From: Arthrobacter sp. ok362
Lineage (GTDB): Bacteria > Actinomycetota > Actinomycetes > Actinomycetales > Micrococcaceae
Length of the DNA stretch: 64,000 nucleotides
NCBI RefSeq assembly: GCF_900102785.1
Contig: NZ_FNGC01000002.1
Coordinates: 62,001-126,000, forward strand
Direction of reading: 5' to 3'
Positions 24,568 through 31,634 of the stretch are shown in pieces (position 1 is the stretch's first letter; each line of letters starts with the position of its first letter). The notes beneath the pieces are model-generated. The model searched no databases, had not been told where the DNA came from, and saw nothing but the letters and a program-made list of their open reading frames with translations. The position numbers and the translations under genes were made by a program.

Positions 24568-27189
24568 CTATTTCCGGACGGCGAACATGGACTGCGCCAG
24601 CGGCGTGACCTTGATCGACTTCAGCTGGGCCGTGCCGCCCTCGGCGAACAGCGCCATCTTGTCGGCCCCTGCCTTCGGGAACACCTGGTCCGTGATGGTG
24701 CGCAGGCCGCCTTGGCCAAAGACCTCTACGGAGGAACGGTCGAGGTAGATCTTCAGCGTCACGTTGCCCCGCTCATCGACCGTCACCGGCGCGTCGTCCA
24801 GGGAGGAAAACGCCGGATGGAAGCCGGTGTTGCCGGAGTTTGTCCGGTCGACGAAGATTTTCCCTGTCCCGGCGTCGTAACCGATGGCGGTGGAGGACGT
24901 TCCGTCCCCGAGGACGGTGATTCCGGACTTCGCCGCGGTCCCGGGGGCGAAGGTGATGTCAACCTGCTGGACCTGGCCTGAGGCGGCGGCGGGCAGCGGC
25001 TGCGTTCCGGCGTTAATCGTCCCGCCCTTCTTGTCGGTGTACGACACTTTCCCGGCGAGCCTGTCCATCTCTTTCACGGCGTCCTGAACCAGCCGGGGAC
25101 CGTCGGCAGTCTGCGTCAGCGAAACCTCACGGGGCAGGGACATGGCGCTCCGCCACGGGGACGTCGGGATGTCGTTGGCGTAGTCCCAGTTGTTCATCCA
25201 GCCGAGCATGACGCGCTTGTTCTCGGGCATGTTGCCGACGGAAACGGCCGCGTAGTAGTCCCGGCCGTAGTCGAGCCAGTCGTATGTCTCCAGCGCCGGC
25301 ACTGCCGGCTGTGCCGAGAGCATGAATTCGTCGGCGAGGATGTGGCCCCAACCGCCCCGGTTGTTGTCGACGACGCTGAGGTTCGCCTGCTGGCCCGCGA
25401 ATTCCTTGACGTTCCACGACGCCAGGTCCAGGGATTCGCTGTTGGACCCTGTTGCCGTGCGCACGACCTTGCCGCCGACCTCAAGGTTTACTGTGGTCTC
25501 GTCCGAACGCGGGACGGCCGGCGCGTCAGTCTGCATGACGTGGTCCAGCGTAATGTGGCCCCACCCTCCGGTGGCCTGGTCCACGACCCGCACTTGCGCC
25601 TTCCTGCCCTGGAACTCGGCGAGGTCCCAGGACTCCCAGTTCAGGGCGCCGGCGTTTTCTCCGGCGACGGACCGGACCACGGCGCCGTCGACCAGCAGCT
25701 GGACTGCGAGGACCTGGTCCGGGTTGCCGTTCCGGTTTCCGCCTCCGACCAGCATGCTGAGGTTGTTCTTCGTGATGGTGAACTCCGGAGAGGTCAGCGT
25801 TCCCTGTTTCTCGTCTCCGCCACCGTTGGTTTCAAATGTGTTGATCAGGTGCGTGCCGATCGCCTGGTCGCCGCCGCCGGCGAACGGCTGGTACTGCGGG
25901 GCAAGGTCCCCGGTGCCGGCCCAGCCGAAGTCTCTCAGCGTCTTTCCGGCGGGCACCTCGAAGCCGTCGAAGAGCAGGTCACCGGCGGGCGGGGTGTTGT
26001 CCAGCTTGTCGGAGGTGCGGGGGTGGTTGCCGCCGCCGATCAGGAAGTTGAGGTATTCCTGGGAGATGGTGAAGGCCGGGGATTTCATCGTGCCCACGGG
26101 CCAGTCCCCGTCGTTGAAGGAGTTGATCAGGCCGGCGCCGCTGAAGCCGGAGACAGCCTGCTGGCCGGGCACGGTGCCGGCGGCCGGAGCTGTGGTGAAG
26201 GGTCCGTTTCTCGCGTTGCCGGGTTCGTTGTTGACCGCCCAGCCGTTGTAGGTGCCGTCGTTGAAGCCGGCCAGGACCGTTCCGGCGGGAAGCGCGGACG
26301 CCGGCTTCGTGGTCTCGGAGGTGAAGGTGGTCCCGTCGAAGTTGCCCACGAAGTACTGTCCGGCGGAGCCGCCTGCGACGCCGCCGGGGTTGATGTTGAC
26401 CACCATGACCCACTTGATGTTGTTCTTGTCGCCGTCCACGGCCAGGGGGAACAGGTCCGGGCATTCCCACTGGCCGCCGGTGGCGTTGGCCGGGCCGAAT
26501 TCGCTGAGGGCGGTCCAGTCCTTGAGGTTGCCCGACTTGTACAGCACAACTTTGTGTTCGGTTGCCTCGACGGCGGTCATGACCCAGTAGCCGCCCCCGA
26601 CGGGCTGGTCGTACCAGAAGACCTTGGGGTCGCGGAAATTGGCTGAGTTGCGGTTCAGCACCGGGTTGCCCGTGTACTTGGTCCAGGTCTGGCCCTCGTC
26701 CACGCTGTAGGCCAGGGATTGCGCCTGGAGTCCCTTGTGCGGGGAGGCCTCCTTGTAGGCGCTGGTGTAGATGGCGATGAGCGGAGGATTCTTGCTGGTG
26801 CCGAGGCCGGAGGTGTTGTCCTTGTCCACCACGACGCTTCCGGAGAAGACATCCTCCTGGGCATCGGTGGAGATCGCGAGCGGCTGCTCGGTCCAGTGCA
26901 TCAGGTCTTTGGACGTTGCGTGGCCCCAGGACATGTTTCCCCAGGTGTTTCCCGAGGGATTGTGCTGGTAGAACAGGTGGTAGACGCCCTTGTAGAAGAC
27001 CATTCCGTTGGGATCGTTCATCCAGTTCTGTTTCGGTGTGTAGTGGATGGCCGGCCGGTACTGCTCGCCGCCCGGATCAACGGCGCCAGAAGCCGGAGCG
27101 GTGCCGGCCAGTGCTGCCGCCAGGGTGAGCCCGGCAAGCGTCAGCGCGGAGACTGCGTGCCGGCTGCGGGTGGTTCCGATGGTGCCCAT
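24568..27189 (-). CDS. Secreted GH32 levanase/fructan hydrolase with large inserted domain
   Basis: 873-residue exported enzyme that hydrolyses beta-fructans. The start at ATG 27189 has GAAGGGCG upstream. The signal peptide is residues 1-36 (cut after APASGA). Catalytic residues: nucleophile Asp59 in WMNDPNG, transition-state Asp in FRDP (186-188), acid/base Glu242 in WECPDLF. The five-bladed propeller is broken at about residue 300 by some 330 residues, then resumes at LETYDWLDYGRDYYAAVSV (633 on), followed by the C-terminal beta-sandwich (SSVEVFGQGG). The insert contains repeated modules: FTISQEYLNFLIGGGN and FTITKNNLSMLVGGGN; then WESWDLAEFQGRKAQVRVVD and LASWNVKEFAGQQANLSVVD, each followed by GGWGH. 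It supplies fructose for the adjacent importer and kinase. Confidence 0.9.
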   Translation of the reverse strand: MGTIGTTRSRHAVSALTLAGLTLAAALAGTAPASGAVDPGGEQYRPAIHYTPKQNWMNDPNGMVFYKGVYHLFYQHNPSGNTWGNMSWGHATSKDLMHWTEQPLAISTDAQEDVFSGSVVVDKDNTSGLGTSKNPPLIAIYTSAYKEASPHKGLQAQSLAYSVDEGQTWTKYTGNPVLNRNSANFRDPKVFWYDQPVGGGYWVMTAVEATEHKVVLYKSGNLKDWTALSEFGPANATGGQWECPDLFPLAVDGDKNNIKWVMVVNINPGGVAGGSAGQYFVGNFDGTTFTSETTKPASALPAGTVLAGFNDGTYNGWAVNNEPGNARNGPFTTAPAAGTVPGQQAVSGFSGAGLINSFNDGDWPVGTMKSPAFTISQEYLNFLIGGGNHPRTSDKLDNTPPAGDLLFDGFEVPAGKTLRDFGWAGTGDLAPQYQPFAGGGDQAIGTHLINTFETNGGGDEKQGTLTSPEFTITKNNLSMLVGGGNRNGNPDQVLAVQLLVDGAVVRSVAGENAGALNWESWDLAEFQGRKAQVRVVDQATGGWGHITLDHVMQTDAPAVPRSDETTVNLEVGGKVVRTATGSNSESLDLASWNVKEFAGQQANLSVVDNNRGGWGHILADEFMLSAQPAVPALETYDWLDYGRDYYAAVSVGNMPENKRVMLGWMNNWDYANDIPTSPWRSAMSLPREVSLTQTADGPRLVQDAVKEMDRLAGKVSYTDKKGGTINAGTQPLPAAASGQVQQVDITFAPGTAAKSGITVLGDGTSSTAIGYDAGTGKIFVDRTNSGNTGFHPAFSSLDDAPVTVDERGNVTLKIYLDRSSVEVFGQGGLRTITDQVFPKAGADKMALFAEGGTAQLKSIKVTPLAQSMFAVRK

Positions 27190-27227
27190 GATTCGTTCGC
27201 CCTTCGTCGCGCGCGTCGTCACAGTTA

Positions 27228-27239
27228 GACAACGTTGTC
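27228..27239. promoter_or_regulatory. LacI-type operator upstream of levanase
   Basis: Perfect 12-base palindrome GACAACGTTGTC with the central CG and AACGTT core typical of LacI-family operators. It lies between the predicted -10 box and the levanase start, where a bound repressor would block transcription. No LacI-family gene is present in the window. Confidence 0.72.
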
Positions 27240-27247
27240 GGTCTGGA

Positions 27248-27277
27248 ACGCTATTGGATGTCCTTCGGACAAGTCAA
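27248..27277 (-). promoter_or_regulatory. Predicted levanase promoter
   Basis: On the minus strand TTGACT (27272-27277), 18 bases, then TAGCGT (27248-27253). The spacer contains a small palindrome TGTCC-N3-GGACA. The LacI-type operator follows 8 bases downstream of the -10 box. Confidence 0.5.
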
Positions 27278-27327
27278 TGGCCGGTTTTCGAATCTTTTTT
27301 CTACTTCCAGGCCGGGCACGACGAGGG

Positions 27328-27349
27328 GACACCGTTGTCACACGGTGTC
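27328..27349. repeat. Inverted repeat GACACCGT-N6-ACGGTGTC
   Basis: Perfect 8-base arms in the region between the levanase and NYN genes, about 90 bases upstream of the levanase operator. It could be a second regulatory site. It is not flanked by a T-run, so a terminator is less likely. Confidence 0.5.
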
Positions 27350-27509
27350 TGTTCACGCCGTTCATTGAGGCCAACTCCGACCATTGCGGATTGGCGGGGC
27401 GACCCAGGCGTCCTCGTCCAGATCCTCGCTGCGACCGTAAGAGGGGGGACTCGTTGAGGTCATCTGGCGTGCGGGGTCCGGCAGGCGGCCACACTGCGGG
27501 GCAGCGCGG

Positions 27510-28781
27510 CTAGCTAACCGATGACGCTGAACCGCCGTCCTGCCCGGACTCCAGCAGCCCGCCCCCGGCCCAGCGCCTGAGCGCGAGCTTCTCGGCGTCG
27601 TCGAACTCCATGAGGGCAAGCCGGCACAGCTCTTCCACATTTCTGGTCCACGCGGCCGCGAGTTCCGCGGCCGTCAACTCATCGGAGAGGGAACCGCCGG
27701 CGTACACCACGCCTTGGATCACGAAGTTGACGGCCGAGCGGGAGACCGGCTGCCCGGCCGCAACGCAGTCGTCCCGGACGGACCGTGCCAGTTCGCCGCG
27801 GTTGCCCAGGTGCTCGCGCAGCTTCGCCTCGAGCGCCAGGAACACCTGCCGGAACTGTTCGGAGGACAGTGCAGGCACGTCCGTGACCCGGGTAACCTGC
27901 TCCTCGATGGCAGGACGGTCCTCCGATGCCAGCGAGGAGGGCTCCGGCGAAAACCGCTTGGCGTCCCACACCCAGCCAGGCGACGGCGTGGACGAGTATT
28001 CAATGCCCTGGCCGATCTGGGCGATCCAGGCCCCGAACTTGCCGTGGCCGCCCCAATCGGTCTTCAGCGTCGGGTCCGCGGTCAGGGCCCGGTGCGCTGC
28101 AACCGCTCCGGTGACCGGGCCCGGTGCAGCCTGCACCAGGGACCGGACTTCGTCGGCGGCCGTCGTCGCGGATCCTGGAGCGCCTGGTGCGGTGCGGAGC
28201 GGGAGGCCAAGTCCGGCGGAGGGCACCATGCGCGGGACGCCGGCCGAGGTCCCGTTGAGGATTGCCACGAAGTCATGGGATTCCACCACGCTGTCGGCCA
28301 TCTCCCGGTACGCAAACGCCACGGCGCCGGCAGCGATCACCGTCGTCATGCGGTCGGCCGCCCGGAACCGCTGGACCAGCGACGTGAAGTCCGCGTCCGC
28401 CGAGGCGACGAAGAATTCCTCAACATGTGCCGCGCCGGACAGGGCATCCATCGCGTCCAGCACCAGGTTGATGTCGGTGCTGGACTTGCCGCGCTGGGTC
28501 AGGGAGGGGCAGTCGATCACGCGGAAGCCCGCGCGCGTCCAGTACGGCCTGTACTTGGAGTAGATCACCGGGTTGAGATAGCAGTTGCGGATCAGGAAGC
28601 GCCGGGATTCCTCACCCGCGCCGCCAGCGGCCAGCGCTTCCGTCCAGTGCTTAGGGTCCTCCGCGAACCTCTTGGCGGCCGCCGGGTCCAAGGCCATCAG
28701 GCCCGTGTAGACGTTGTCGAAGTCCACGAACATCGCGGCGCGGATGCCCGGCCGTTTGGACTGGGGGAGAGGATCACTCAT
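27510..28781 (-). CDS. NYN-domain ribonuclease with C-terminal HTH-like region
   Basis: 423 residues. The N-terminal NYN/PIN-like nuclease domain has conserved acidic residues in AAMFVDFDNVY, then KSSTDINLVLDAMDAL, then FFVASADADFTSLVQRFRAADRMTTVIAAGAVAFAYREMAD. This is the LabA/NYN pattern (D-D-D), which cuts or processes RNA. A middle region (about 205-275) resembles an OST-HTH/LOTUS module (HGKFGAWIAQIGQGIEYSSTPSPGWVWD). A helical C-terminal domain follows. The RNA target is unknown. It stands alone on the minus strand. Confidence 0.82.
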   Translation of the reverse strand: MSDPLPQSKRPGIRAAMFVDFDNVYTGLMALDPAAAKRFAEDPKHWTEALAAGGAGEESRRFLIRNCYLNPVIYSKYRPYWTRAGFRVIDCPSLTQRGKSSTDINLVLDAMDALSGAAHVEEFFVASADADFTSLVQRFRAADRMTTVIAAGAVAFAYREMADSVVESHDFVAILNGTSAGVPRMVPSAGLGLPLRTAPGAPGSATTAADEVRSLVQAAPGPVTGAVAAHRALTADPTLKTDWGGHGKFGAWIAQIGQGIEYSSTPSPGWVWDAKRFSPEPSSLASEDRPAIEEQVTRVTDVPALSSEQFRQVFLALEAKLREHLGNRGELARSVRDDCVAAGQPVSRSAVNFVIQGVVYAGGSLSDELTAAELAAAWTRNVEELCRLALMEFDDAEKLALRRWAGGGLLESGQDGGSASSVS

Positions 28782-28856
28782 CGGCTCAGTGTGCCAGCAA
28801 GAGAGGGGGACGTACCAGATGTGACCTCGCTTGGTGCCGTGTTGCTCCCGCGTGGA

Positions 28857-29201
28857 TTACCCCTCCGTCTGCACCGGTTCCCGGTCTCCGTCGAACCCGG
28901 TCAAGGCCGCCGACGCCAGTTCTCCTGCCGCCGCCACGACCTTCTCAGCCGGCACTCCGGCCGACAGGGCGGCAACAATTTGCACGTCGCACGCGGCTTT
29001 GGCCTGATCAAGGGCCCACTCAGCGGCCTCGACCTCGCCGACACGGGTGATCACCGCGGCTAGCAGCGTCTCGCGCAGGGCCAACAGGTCAGCCGCCGCC
29101 CTGTCAGACCCGGGAGACTGCGGCTCGGATTCTACGTAGACGGTCGAATCGACCTGGGCGATAGACAAAGGAGGAGTGATTGAATCGATGAGCGGTTCCA
29201 C
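28857..29201 (-). CDS. Hypothetical protein (114 aa)
   Basis: GTG start at 29201 with AGAAGG well placed. A short N-terminal beta-like part (SIAQVDSTVYVESEPQ) is followed by a long Ala-rich amphipathic helical region (ADLLALRETLLAAVITRVGEVEAAEWALDQAKAACDVQIVAALSAGVPAEKVVAAAGELASAAL). The LSAGVPAEKVVAAAGE piece resembles small phage/plasmid-type helix-turn-helix sequences. No function is assigned. Confidence 0.6.
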   Translation of the reverse strand: MEPLIDSITPPLSIAQVDSTVYVESEPQSPGSDRAAADLLALRETLLAAVITRVGEVEAAEWALDQAKAACDVQIVAALSAGVPAEKVVAAAGELASAALTGFDGDREPVQTEG

Positions 29202-29335
29202 GGGGGCTGCCTTCTAAGAGTTGAAGCAATGCTCCCGGTCGCTGAGCGGAATAAGGCCTCTGAGGACCACCAGACCAAACAAGTCTGTCTACTACGACAG
29301 AGACTACACAGCAACCTTCGGAATAAGAAGCGTGG

Positions 29336-29527
29336 TCGCTCGCAACAACACCGGAACTGTGGTCCCGCATTGGATGCGCAGACGACGCACTGATTCCAAC
29401 TGACGCGGTTCGGGCGGACGCTGATCCGGCAGAACACAAGGAACTGGCCAAGGCTCTGCTATTGGCCGCCGACCAGGATATGTACCGGGTCAAGAGTGAA
29501 ATACGCGGAGCCTTGACTGCCGGTTGA
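29336..29527 (+). pseudogene. Possible GGDEF-domain C-terminal remnant
   Basis: A stop-bounded frame without a start codon reads ADPAEHKELAKALLLAADQDMYRVKSEIRG and stops at 29525. The stretch ALLLAADQDMYRVK matches the end of diguanylate cyclase GGDEF domains (usually LLxxADxAMYxAK). The catalytic GGDEF part is missing, so this is at most a relic. A strong hairpin follows it. Confidence 0.35.
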
Positions 29528-29545
29528 TCGGCCGGGGACTGATAC

Positions 29546-29587
29546 ACGACGACGACGGCGGGAGGTGGCTCCCGCCGTCGTCGTCGT
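29546..29587. terminator. Strong hairpin, dispersed family 1 copy A
   Basis: Perfect 19-bp stem with loop GTGG, containing GACGACGGCGGGAG / CTCCCGCCGTCGTC and ending in TTT. It lies between the GGDEF-like remnant and the convergent 59-residue gene. The same stem core recurs at 40582, 42219 and 54995. Confidence 0.8.
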
Positions 29588-29618
29588 TTGGCAGTGCTAG
29601 GTGCCTGGAACCCGGGCT

Positions 29619-29798
29619 TTAGGCGCCCTGGTTCAGGCTGAGCGTGAAGGTGTTCGGGCCGCTGGCGTGGACCGCGATGTTGCTCTTGGAGGTGTTGTGA
29701 CGCTCCGAGTGCTCGTGGATCAGGGCATCCAGCTCGTGGTGCATGGTGGAGCGGTCCCAGAGCTTGTGGGTTACAGAGGTGGCAGTTTCAAACGTCAT
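29619..29798 (-). CDS. Small protein (59 aa), unknown function
   Basis: Found on the minus strand: MTFETATSVTHKLWDRSTMHHELDALIHEHSERHNTSKSN then IAVHASGPNTFTLSLNQGA. It has a GGAAG about nine bases upstream of the ATG, balanced composition and His-rich central helix (HHELDALIHEHSERH). It looks genuine rather than a shadow frame, since the opposite frame is low complexity. Function unknown; the His residues could bind metal. Confidence 0.6.
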   Translation of the reverse strand: MTFETATSVTHKLWDRSTMHHELDALIHEHSERHNTSKSNIAVHASGPNTFTLSLNQGA

Positions 29799-30140
29799 TG
29801 TTCAGTGCTTCCATTCATGAATCCGGAGGTCCGGCTGCCGCACCGATGCGGAGCCGCCGTGGGCCAAACCAGGAACGCCTGAGACCTTGGGCAGCTCTTT
29901 GAGCTCACCGGTTTGGCCTCATCGCGTCCACCAGGATGGGTGCCCTAAGTTCACTGCGGACGCGTAGCGTCGAAGGGAACGTCAGGGCTGCGTCGGCGGG
30001 AAAACGCGTTCCCCGCCTTGCCTTTCCATAGTGCACAGCGCCGTGCGGGCGGCTCAAGCCAGATAACGAAAATTGCGCGTGAGACTCATCACAGCCTCCT
30101 GCCTGATGCGAAGGGCGACGCCGACGCCCGGGTCCAGTGC
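29799..30140. other. Intergenic, no gene seen
   Basis: About 340 bases between the 59-residue gene and the antiporter stop. Open frames here continue into coding regions in the wrong frame and have poor composition. No repeat or terminator with a T-run was recognised. Confidence 0.5.
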
Positions 30141-31436
30141 CTAGGGTCGGGCCCGCTTCTGCCGAAGACGCGGAGTGAGCGTGTGCTTGCGGCTCAGGCC
30201 CCGGGCGGGGGCGGGCGTGACGGTCACCGGCCCGCCGGGCTCCGGTCCAGCTGCGGCAGCAGCCCGTCCGTACCGGGCGGCCAACGGCGCGGCGCTGAAA
30301 CCGTGGGCCAGGACGCTGAGCAGTACGGTGGCCGCGATGACGGCCACAGCCTGATCGGACACTGGTCCAAGGGCTTCCAGCGCCAGCAGCGCGAACACGA
30401 GGGAAGCCAGGCCGCGCGGACCGAACCACCCCACGAAGAGGATGGTGGCCCGGTCGAGGCCGGCACCAATCGAGGCCAGCGCCACCGGCAGCATACGCAC
30501 CACCGTGAGGCTGAGCACGGCATACGCGATGGTCAGGGGGACGGAGTGCGCCAGCATGATCGGCACCGTGATGGCTCCGAAGGCCAGCCAGACAAGCAGT
30601 GAGACCAGCCCGCTCATCTGCTCGACGAAGACCAGTTCGGCCGGACCCCGTTGACCGGCGCAGGTGCCGAACGCCAGCCCGGCACAGAACGCGGCGACAA
30701 ATCCGTTGCCGCCCACGGCGAGAGCGGCGCTGTAGGCGAGCAGGCTAAGGGCAAGGACTCCGATGCCGGCAAAGTCCTCAGCGGCCGTCCCGCGCTGGCG
30801 GGCCAGCTGCAGCAGCCACCCGCCCACGGCTCCGGCCGCTGCGCCGACACCGGCGCCGATGAGCAGCTCGACGGCCGCGCTGCCGGGAGCGGCGGCACTC
30901 TCCAGGCCTGCCGCGGCAGCCGCGCCGGCGATCGCGACCATGACGACCGGGGTGGCGATGCCGTCGTTGAGGCCGCTCTCGACCGTGATCAGCTGGCGGA
31001 TCCGCGACGGCACTGCCGGATTCGTCACCACGGGGACCCCGAGCGCGGCGTCGGTGGGGGCCAGCGCCGCACCGACGAGGAGAGCCAGCCACAGCCCGAA
31101 GTGGGGGAAGAACCAGGCGGCCAGGACCCACCCGAACACAATCGTCAGGGGCAGGCCGACTCCCAGCAGCCGCGCATAGCGGCCCACGTCCCGGCGCAAC
31201 TGCTGGAGCGGCAGGCGGGCGGCATCGGAGAAGAGCACCCACACCAGAGTGACCTCGACAACCGGGGTGATACCCGCCGGGGGCGAGGAGCCGTCGACCA
31301 GCCCGAACCAGGCCAGTGCCGCGCCGAGAGCGGTGAACACAATAGGAGCGGTCAGATCCGCCTGCTCCAGCCGCACGGAAACCAGCGCCCACGCGACCAG
31401 GGCGGCGGTGATGAGGACGACGACCGTCAGCTCCAT
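30141..31436 (-). CDS. Cation:proton antiporter, CPA1/NhaP type
   Basis: 431 residues with about twelve membrane helices. The start at ATG 31436 (MELTVVVLITAALVAWALVSVRLEQADLTAPIVFTALGA) is preferred over a longer frame. Family motifs are LVGAALAPTDAALGVPVVTNPAVPSRIRQLITVESGLNDGIATPVV, with the ion-binding Asp in APTDAAL and in the SGLNDG loop. FVGWFGPRGLASLVFALL is the conserved late helix. It exchanges Na+ or K+ for H+ at the membrane. The basic tail (LSRKHTLTPRLRQKRARP) is cytoplasmic. Confidence 0.9.
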   Translation of the reverse strand: MELTVVVLITAALVAWALVSVRLEQADLTAPIVFTALGAALAWFGLVDGSSPPAGITPVVEVTLVWVLFSDAARLPLQQLRRDVGRYARLLGVGLPLTIVFGWVLAAWFFPHFGLWLALLVGAALAPTDAALGVPVVTNPAVPSRIRQLITVESGLNDGIATPVVMVAIAGAAAAAGLESAAAPGSAAVELLIGAGVGAAAGAVGGWLLQLARQRGTAAEDFAGIGVLALSLLAYSAALAVGGNGFVAAFCAGLAFGTCAGQRGPAELVFVEQMSGLVSLLVWLAFGAITVPIMLAHSVPLTIAYAVLSLTVVRMLPVALASIGAGLDRATILFVGWFGPRGLASLVFALLALEALGPVSDQAVAVIAATVLLSVLAHGFSAAPLAARYGRAAAAAGPEPGGPVTVTPAPARGLSRKHTLTPRLRQKRARP

Positions 31437-31634
31437 GACGGATCTGTGCTCGCTTCCGTGGGCCCCGCGTGAGTGTTGCCCGATTCCAGCAGCCGGATCG
31501 GTCCGCCCACAGGGACCACACTCCCTCCGCCGCATACTGCACCAAACGTTCCTGCAGTTCAGTGAATCCCTGAACCCGGCACCGTGCCAGAGAATTAAGC
31601 CCTGTTCTGTGACTGAGGGAGGCCGGCGGCGTCA

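Noticed and set aside
27714..29063. 449-residue plus-strand frame opposite the NYN gene
   Set aside because: Antisense shadow of a high-GC gene; Arg/Gly/His-rich and without motifs.
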